A stretch of DNA of 64,000 bases from Metarhizium brunneum. Its lineage: Eukaryota; Ascomycota; Sordariomycetes; Hypocreales; Clavicipitaceae. Where the stretch lies: assembly GCF_013426205.1 (NCBI RefSeq), contig NC_089428.1, positions 682,001 through 746,000 on the forward strand, given 5' to 3'. Under the pieces are notes generated by a model. That model made no database searches, was not told the origin of the DNA, and saw only the letters and a program-made list of their open reading frames with translations. A program made the position numbers and the translations under genes. The number at the start of each line of letters is the position of its first letter. Positions within the stretch are counted from its first letter, which is position 1. This document shows positions 56,614-64,000 of this stretch, in pieces.

Positions 56614-58875
56614 TAACGTATACATCATCTCTACACCGAAGTGTGCTGCTCCTGTGAGCGGCGTACGCTAAAAAGGAAACGGTAAAGGCACAAAATGCTC
56701 AAATTGCGTGAATTTTACGCCTTTCTCGTTCGTGAAGCCGGTTTTATAGTTTCTTTTGTTGCCTCCGCTCCTCATCAGCCTCGACAGATTCCATAGCCGC
56801 GAGGGCCGACGCAAGGACAAACTAAAGCACGTTATTTCATGTCAAATCCTAAAGCCGAGGTTCAAAGTACGGACACATCTGTCGTAATGAAGAAATAACT
56901 AGGCTTCGGAAGGAGAGAAATCTCCGTAATTCTATGCACGGCCGTTTGTGAGCCCGTTTGTTCAGCATATATATACTTGGGAACTGCTCCTCGCAACTTA
57001 AGAACATGGTACTGCAACTTGTAAGTGGGCCTCACGGTAAATCTAACCACAAATGGCGAAAGCTCTCCGGCAGCCGTGAAAGCATGGGACGCTAACCAAC
57101 GCCACATCTAGTCGGTCATCATGTCTTGATACGGCGTTTCGCTTTAGAATACCCTACTTGCACACATATCGGAGGTACTAAAGTGCAAGTTTAAAGTAAA
57201 AGTCCACTCTCATCGGTGGATTAGGATAATGAGTTAACGTTACGCTACCAGGGGAACAATCCAGAGCATAAACAAGGGAGACCAGAGCCTAACAGATCCG
57301 GAACCACGACAGATTTATATGGCAATTTTCAACACCTGGAGTACAGTCCCATCACTAAGCAAACAATTCGTCCAGGAATTCACTCTCTGCTACGATATTC
57401 CAATCAAAGCCAATATCACCTCTGTACAAATCGAATGACCCCCTGGCACCCGAGTGTACTTCCCCAAGAGGCGGCCAAACCCACAGTTCCCTCTGCTTTA
57501 GCCAAAAATATTTCGTAATCCCAGGTTGGAAAGACGGTCTAAATTGGCCTCACGCTGTGGTGGACATCCCAAAAGTTGCGTTGTTGGTGTGGCCGGTCCC
57601 GAGACGCGGCGGACGGCAATACTCTTGAATACCAAGCTCAACCCGGTCGGGGACCTATCTCTTGATCCAATCCAAAGTTTGTCTTCTGAAAACTTTCAGG
57701 CTGTTTGCGAGCAGATTCAATCCCAGAAAATGTCCATCAACTTTTGTTCCAGACCCAGAGTCCTCTACAAACGGAGAGTGAGTATCGAAAGCTGTACATG
57801 CGCTGTGCAGGTTGGAAAAAGTATCGCTACCACACGCGGTTTTCATAACAGAGACGTCGGATCAACTTTCAAAGACGAATGGGCTCTCCTTCTCCTCCAG
57901 CATTCTACTGCCCTCACCCTCCTGCCCGCTCTTCAAAATGCTTCCCGTCTTGAGCGATTTCATCCTTCTTGCAGGCAGCTACGAGGACCATTTCAACGAG
58001 AAGAAGTTGGTTGAATACGCAAACAAGCAGCAAATCAAGGATCAGCACTTGCAACATTGACGAGAATTGCGACAAGAGGACCTGGGGTTTTGACGCCAAC
58101 AGGACTACTTTCTGCAAGCCACCTTGAGTTGTCGATTTCATACGCCAATCAGAGGTTGCGGAGTCTCCAGGTCCGGATTACTTTCAGGCTGTCGCAACGT
58201 TAGTTGATTACGTGCAGGGTTCGTGCTCTGGTCTTGTTAACAGCGCTAGGAGTTGCCGAGGAAGTGTCCGGTGCTTTCTTTTTGGCCTGCCGCCTTGCAA
58301 GAGCTTTTGCTGGCCGACCTGCTAGGAAGGCGTGTGTAGTTGTGAAAGCCGTTACTAGATGGTGGTAAGACCGCATGGAACCATCTCGGCGTTGCATCCG
58401 GTGATCACGAGGACGTGGTAGTTGCCAAAGGACCCTGGTTCAAAACGGACCTTTTGTGGCATCCACGATGCCGCAGCTTGATGTTGATGCTAAAGTGCCA
58501 AGCGAAGAGGCGCACTGGCGGATTTGTTCAGGATGGCACGAAGCTAGGTAGGCATGCCTGGCCAGTTCGATACACCGTGAGCTTATGGCAACTTTCGCTG
58601 CTCAAATATTCGGCCGAAATGGGTGTCTAGCCACTCAGAAACTCGGTATGCCGCGACACGCCCAAGGAAGTTGGTGATATCTCGCGGCGTGAGAAAGGGG
58701 ACATGCGCTCCCGATGAGGAATCAAAATTATGTATAAAGGGATTCAAGTCCTGTCCTGGGAGTCAGCATCAGTGATCCAGAAGCAGATGTTGAATATTAA
58801 AAATAGCTGCCTGCCTGCTACTACACTATTTGACCCTGATAGCATCCTCGACTCACAACTCGTGCCACTACCACC
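56614..58875. other. Intergenic, no certain gene
   Basis: About 2.3 kb. Around 57960-58126 a plus-strand frame after a possible acceptor reads KSRISTCNIDENCDKRTWG and ends TTFCKPP, like the end of a small Cys-containing secreted protein, but no upstream exon with a signal peptide fits. Nothing else is recognisable. Confidence 0.4.
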
Positions 58876-60031
58876 ATGCGTGCTCAGCTATGTCCAAACC
58901 CAGACTTACTGTTTCGAAACTACATAAACACCCAAAACTCACTTTCTCAGAAGACTGCCATCTCTGCCCTCCTCGTCGGAACGGCCGTTGCCAACCCCTT
59001 CTCCCCCATCAGTCACCGCCAAGCACGATGCCCCTACCAAGATTGCCCATTACACGCCCAAGTTCCCCGGCAGCGGGAACTACATGCCGTCCCGGGCATC
59101 CAAGCACACCAACAAATCACCCCGGCCCCTAAAGCGCGAGACCAGCGAGCGAGTACACAACACCAGCCTGGCCAACTACAACGTCAACAACATCAAGGAC
59201 GGCGTCGGCGGCGGCAACGACTCCTACACCATGTACTGGGGCGACGGCAGTCACCAACGCCGGCTGGCCATCCAAAAGTCGCTGTGTCTCCTTCGAAGAC
59301 ATGTAAGTGCCTCCTGTCTGTCCTCCTTGCGGCCCCCAATTCTCACAAGCCAGGTTCAACAACTACAAGAGCACAATGTTCAACTCGTGTGGCTGGAACG
59401 GCTGGGGCCCCAACAACAGCGGCCCCAAAGTAGTAAGCAAAACCAGACCCCTATCCTCTACGGAGTACACGACGTTGACTTTGTCGCAGGGCGCCATCTG
59501 GGAAGGCATCCAAAAGGCCGCGGGGGCCAGCAGCGTCGACCACCGCTTCATCCTGGCCGTCGTGATGCAAGAGTCGAGCGGGTGCGTGCGCGTCCCCACG
59601 ACAAACTATGGCGTTCGGAACCCCGGCCTGATGCAGGACCATGACGGGGCGGCGAGCTGTAATGACGGCGGGAAGGCTTGCAACCCGTGCCCGTCGGATA
59701 CCATCTACAAGATGATTAGCGAGGGCACTGCGGGCACCGATGACGGCGACGGCCTGGCGAATTGTATCAATGGGGCGGGCGGAGGGGACGTGGCGGCGTT
59801 TTATCGCGCCGCGAGGATATATAACTCGGGGTCTGTGTCGTCCACTGGCCAGCTGCAGGACGGGATTGCTACGCACTGCTACGCTAGTGATATTTCCAAG
59901 TAGGTTTTCTTGTTGCCTCGTTTGGTGAGGTTTGCTGACTTTTGCGTAGCCGCCATACTGGCTGGGTTGGCGCGGCGTCCGAGTGTACTTGCGACAGTGA
60001 CCCTGGGAGCTGTGGAATCAAGACCAACTAG
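58876..60031 (+). pseudogene. Secreted lysozyme/transglycosylase-like protein with two frameshifts
   Basis: Exons 58876-59302, 59354-59432, 59490-59899 and 59950-60031 join in phase apart from two frameshifts. A signal-like core (KTAISALLVGTAVANPFSP) is followed at about 59011 by a +1 shift into VTAKHDAPTKIAHYTPKFPG; a second +1 shift at about 59249 leads into VTNAGWPSKSRCVSFEDM. Both shifts occur at the same heptamer, agtcacc. Thereafter the protein is open: FNNYKSTMFNSCGWNGWGPN, GAIWEGIQKAAGAS, FILAVVMQESSGCVRVPTT, then LMQDHDG, Cys pairs and SECTCDSDPGSCG. The ESSG with Gly-Leu-Met-Gln downstream resembles the SLT/lysozyme-like fold, where that Glu is catalytic. The original ATG next to KTAISALL also seems lost. 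Either a pseudogene or two assembly errors. Confidence 0.6.
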
Positions 60032-60246
60032 GTTTGGGGAAATTTCGAGTTTGAGGAAAGGAGTATGTATATGGGGTGTTGTTGCTTGGCACGGCCATCT
60101 GTGAATCTGTATATATTTAGAGGGGGGTTGCCAACCGCTCATATAAAAGGCCTATATACCCGGATAATCAATCAGCTACAAGACCTTGTGATTTGCAGCC
60201 AACAGCTTGCCATGCTGCTGGCTAGATTTCAAAGCGGTAGGCACAA

Positions 60247-60968
60247 CTAGGACGACGACCTTATGACATTCGGCGGCAGTTTTTGAACCACCGGATCTCC
60301 TATACGGACCACCGCCAACGTCACCTTGATGCATAGCCGGTCCGGATTATCAACCGCTGTCAACCAGTCAGTACAGACATCCCAACAAACGACAAAGACG
60401 AGACGTACCAGTATTTCCCGGAGGCGAGTAGCGAAACTCCCACCTGTTGCCGGACGCAAGCCTCACGCATAAATGTCCGCCCGTCACGTCCGCCCGCCCC
60501 TTAAACGCCAGTTCCATCTGGACCTCGTCCGTGTCCGGATTACAGCCGCGCACAACACCATACACAGCACGCGGGTCTCCACGCTCCGTCATGAACATCT
60601 TGGTCGTGTTGTCAAAGGCGGTATACTACCAGCGCGTTAGACCCCAACTTGCCCACATGGAATGTCAGACTTACTTCTCCGTTGATGACGGCCCGAATCG
60701 TCTTGCCGTTGCTCGGCTGCGTGATGACGCCGTCAACGAGCGTCAAATCTCTTGCAGACGCACCGGCCGGGCTCAGATACAGGTGCTGGTCGCCGCCGCC
60801 CGCCGCCCACTGGTTCAACAAGCGGTTGTGTATCACGGGGAAGGACGCATTCTGGACCCGGATCGCGAAGCCCTCTGCGATGTTATTGGGGAGCGCACCC
60901 GGGGGGAGCACGCACGCGAGTGAGGCGGCGGCCACCGTGACGGCGATGAAAGCACTGGAAAACAACAT
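60247..60968 (-). CDS. Small secreted protein, unknown family
   Basis: A 206-residue protein in exons 60968-60675, 60625-60409 and 60356-60247, all GT..AG and in phase. The start MLFSSAFIAVTVAAASLA is a clear signal peptide, preceding PPGALPNNIAEGFAIRVQN. Later parts read HLYLSPAG, GKTIRAVINGE-YTAFDNT, then LAFKGRADVTGGHLCVRL and KVTLAVVRIGDPVVQ. It has few cysteines (two to three after the signal) and a beta-strand-rich look. The upstream TATATA at 61034-61042 fits as core promoter. I do not recognise the family; a secreted surface or effector-like role is possible but unproven. The frame at 61049 upstream of the Met is not needed. Confidence 0.65.
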
Positions 60969-62149
60969 CTTGTCAAGAGGGGGATGATGTACTTGAGAGG
61001 CAAGATTCGATGTGGTCTCGTGCTCGGGGGCGAGATATATAAGCTGCAAGACGGGCTAGAAGCGCTGTTGGTTTCTTCTGTCCATGCAGCATTCCGCGCT
61101 TGGCCCGCAATACGAGATGCAATGTCACCGCCTAGGGGACAGGGTTTCTGCAGATAGTGCCAAGCAGTAGGGATGCATGGGCGGGCAGCGGTGATTCTGG
61201 AGCGACACTCAGAGTGCTGGTGCTCTTGTTCTGTCGCGGAATGGGTCGTCGGTCGCTCTGGATTGACGGAATAGTGGAACGAGACCCAGATTGAATCTTG
61301 GATTCGGGAATGGAGGCCGATACAGCTTCTGGTTGGTTGTTGATTTCTTCGAAACTTGCTTTGAAGTTGGTTGGGCTTTGAACTTCCTTTTGAAGAAATA
61401 GCTCATGTAGTATTCAGCCGCACCCGAGTTTCTCTATCGGCAGGTTCATAGTCTGGCCCGTCTGCATGTGTCTAAGCGCTCATGTCGTCAAGTGGTTGAA
61501 GAAAGTGGTGTGGGAGACGACGTTTCTGAAGCCAAGCTTGCCATCCAACGGCAGCATAAAAAACTGCCACATGCTCAATATGGGCGCATAACAATATTTT
61601 TAAGGCAGGCCCGTTTTTAAGAAGCCAAATCGTCAACCTGGACAGCTCGTCTGGAGTGACAGCCCGCCCAAACCTGGCCCGCATCATGTATATACAAGGC
61701 CGATTTATGCGTAAACGGCCCAGCCCGCATGGGCAAAGTGCACCTGCGAAGCGAAGCTGGCATCGGGCCCGCAGTCATACAGGCCATGTCGGACGGCAGG
61801 GATCAAATACTCCGTACGTTGATAAGCATAACTTCTTGCTGCATGATTCTCAACCGAGTTAGTCTGATCCATCATCCGATGCATGTTGCGAATAGTTTCC
61901 GGCAGTTTCCATGGTAGAAGCGTCAAGACCTCAGTCTACTCCGTATGTATTGGCCCCAAGACTTGGCCACTGCGGGTAACTCGGTTTATTCGATTAAACC
62001 CGTCTTCGCAATTGGACGGAAAACGGGATTTGGTCAAATTGATGCCTTGGTCCAAGACCTGAACCCCCGTCTTTCTCTTTGGGTCGCGGTAACCGGATCG
62101 TCATGCATCATGCACAATCCGAGCTTCTCCAAACTGATGCCAATTTCGG
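60969..62149. other. Intergenic, no gene recognised
   Basis: About 1.2 kb containing the promoter of the 60247 gene at its left end. Short frames only. Confidence 0.45.
61034..61042 (-). promoter_or_regulatory. TATA box of the small secreted protein gene
   Basis: On the minus strand the text reads TTATATATC about 66 bases before the ATG at 60968. Confidence 0.45.
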
Positions 62150-62746
62150 TCAGACTGCGTACGGGCGAAGCAGGAGGTAGGGAACAAAACCTTGGGCACT
62201 GTACGCCAACTGCGTGGCATGCGTGCAAGTTTCCATTACAAACGCCCAGAAAACCTGCATCTCCTCAACTCCGGTTTTCGCAAGAGTTGGCTCATCACAA
62301 TGTCCATCCGCCACTACCGAGGCCGAGAACCAAATAAATAAACCCTTCCTGAATTCCCACCACTTGGGCCAGAAGCCCGCCATTCCAGTGACAGAGCCGT
62401 TTTCAGGGTCAACAAGAATATTCTCTCCCGAGAAATCCGCACACGCAAACATTATGCAGTAATTGTCAGAGGGCACGTTGCTATATTTAGCCGCCAATTC
62501 AGGTCGTGGACAGTCCTTGACAGGGGCAACAAGGAAGTCGTTGAACTCGGCAAGAGAAGCGAATGGTCCATGTAGACGTGTTGTCTGGTCGATGGTCATG
62601 CAGGACCTCCAGAAGGGTCCAATCCACCCAGAGCCAGACGCGCGAAGGCGGTAAGGCGGTGCGGCGGTTGTAGTCGGCATTCCCTGCCTCGTATCGTGTA
62701 TGAAAATGAAAGAAACAAAGATGTAAGGTGTAGCTGAAGGTACCAA
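62150..62746 (-). pseudogene. APH-type kinase relic
   Basis: A 198-codon minus-strand frame that lacks the N-lobe. It reads LHGPFASLAEFNDFLVAPVK, then CIMFACADFSGENILVDPEN, GSVTGMAGFWPKWWEFRKGL and SAQGFVPYLL. The layout is the C-lobe of fungal APH-type phosphotransferases, where the catalytic loop should read THGDLSPxNILVDP and the next motif ILDWE. Here Cys-Ala-Asp replaces His-Gly-Asp and Gly-Phe replaces the Asp-Trp metal-binding pair, so it cannot be an active kinase of the known type. The upstream start (MVPSATPYIF) does not match any N-lobe. Possibly a last exon of a longer degraded gene. Confidence 0.5.
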
Positions 62747-63063
62747 CTCCTACCGACAAGGATACTCTTGATCGTGTTCCCACTTTCCACGTGGCTCATG
62801 ACTATAAGCGGGTCGGTTCTGGCACTTGCAATTCACGATTGAAAATCCTGATACTACCATTCAAGACAAGTAAAAAGGTTCGCAGAGCTGCTAGTCCTAG
62901 TATACAAAACCTCTCCTCCCTAGACTTCTTGCCAACTTTTTTCTTTCCTTAGTCACCTTTTATCTTCATTTATTGGCATATTTTAAGAACCTTTATTGGT
63001 CTTGCTCATCTCTTGTATCTTTCTACACCACTTCACCCTCCCTCTTGTCTTAATCGCCTTGTG
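62747..63063. other. Intergenic, pyrimidine-rich
   Basis: Upstream of the kinase relic. The plus strand from 62910 to 63060 is CT-rich. No gene. Confidence 0.35.
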
Positions 63064-63390
63064 CCTCAGTTCTTTAACGGGATAACAGCTTGTTATTCTG
63101 TTATAGACCCTGTGGTCTCGTTTCATCATTGGCATCTGTTTAATACGACTTTCTGAGCTGTTCACACCGGTGATGAGACAGTGCCCAGAGCGGAACCCAC
63201 TCAGCCAAGGCTGATAAAGCGAAAAAAAAAAAAAAAAAACAGAAAAAAAAAAATCGCCGGAATACCTCAGTTCTTTGAGGGGATAACAGCTTGCTATCCT
63301 TTTATAAACCCGTGTGATCTCGATTCATCACCTGCATCTGTTTGCTGAAGAAAGCTGACACCTTCTGAGCTGTTTAGAGCAGTGATGATA
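63064..63390. repeat. Imperfect direct duplication (two units of 110-125 bp)
   Basis: Unit 1 (63064-63178) and unit 2 (63266-63388) share cctcagttcttt, gggataacagcttg, tcatc..gcatctgttt, ctgagctgtt and gtgatga in the same order. Unit 2 has a 12-base insertion before the last blocks. They are separated by a spacer that includes two A-runs (63222-63252). Confidence 0.75.
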
Positions 63391-64000
63391 CGCGTGCTAT
63401 CCCTCCGAGGTCAACCTCGGCAGCCTGGAATGAAGCAGGTGGTGGCACCAGCGATGGTTTATATACTCGGGCCTTGTAGGATGGATTTTGGCGCCAACTC
63501 TGCAAGGTTCGGCTAGCAGACGTAGTAAATGCTACTGCAAAGCTTGACAGGTCTGGCTACACTAGCGATTTCGAATTGCGCAATGGCGCATGTTGGCCAA
63601 GATGAGCGAAATGAGTCAAGATTGGTATCAGGACGGACCGCGTCAGGCACCAAAAGTTCCCGGCTTCACTCTGCCAGACGCCGTGACGTCTTACTCTCAC
63701 TCCCCTGTCGCTGACAGCAAGGACAATGCAGGAAACCATCAGCAGCCTGCCGTTCCGAGGTTCGACAGAGTTGGGCAAGGAGTCGGCAAGCCTGTCTTGT
63801 CCACTACCTATACGTGGACTGTTACAAATCTGTCGATTGTTCGTCTGTCAGCTTGGCCAGGTATCCGGCTGTTGCGCTATGTGGTATACCGCAGTATATG
63901 CGTGTATACTTGGTGGCAAGATGACTTTTGCCTCTGACTGTAAGTAGAGCCAGGCGTGACACCAACACGTCACGGCGACTGCTGCGCCAGATTTCCACCC
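63391..64000. other. No gene recognised to the window end
   Basis: A 115-codon plus-strand frame (63590-63937) has no domain, signal peptide or family likeness, and overlaps other frames. Left unannotated. Confidence 0.4.

Noticed and set aside
63590..63937. 115-codon ORF near the window end
   Set aside because: No domain or conserved pattern and several alternative frames overlap it.

Overview
The window looks like a chromosome segment of a filamentous ascomycete. Most genes carry short spliceosomal introns (about 45-110 nt) with GT..AG ends and CTAAC-type branch points. The families present are typical of mould genomes: Zn2Cys6 regulator, PDR-type ABC pump, hydrophobin, MFS drug and allantoate-type carriers, and HMT1-like ABC transporter. 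A hypocrealean (Sordariomycete) origin is my best guess from protein character, but no species-level marker was used. There is no CRISPR array, operon or ribosome binding site; all exon joins below were made by eye from splice signals and reading phase.

Layout. 0.7-10 kb: an MFS exporter, a broken cytochrome P450 (minus strand) and, divergent from it, an intact isocyanide synthase of the DIT1/PvcA family; together these resemble a small isonitrile pathway that has lost its oxidase. 10-17 kb: an AT-rich minisatellite, an uncharacterised fungal protein with a nuclease-like core, a 559-residue uncharacterised protein with an internal repeat, a kinase-like protein and a small membrane protein. 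17.6-23.5 kb: a short Zn2Cys6 protein divergent from a full-length PDR-type ABC transporter. 24-27 kb: DOPA 4,5-dioxygenase-like and Nudix (DUF4743) enzymes. 30-34 kb: two convergent MFS genes, the first with two GC-AG introns. 35-45.5 kb: mostly decay (a membrane-protein relic, two APH-type kinase relics, an SRPK-like kinase with one stop, dispersed repeats) around an intact hydrophobin gene. 46.5-56.3 kb: housekeeping-type genes: the dynamin VPS1, a peroxisomal CoA-transferase/racemase ending in SKL, and an HMT1-like vacuolar ABC transporter, with a GCN5 relic that has lost its acetyltransferase domain between the last two. 58.8-62.8 kb: a frameshifted lysozyme-like secreted protein, a small secreted protein and another APH relic.

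The main themes are (1) gene decay by C-to-T-compatible nonsense codons, small frameshifts and deletions, as expected of repeat-induced point mutation or relaxed selection in subtelomere-like accessory DNA, and (2) transport and secretion genes set among that decay. The most unusual loci are the isocyanide synthase / broken P450 pair and the GCN5 relic that keeps an intact bromodomain reading frame.
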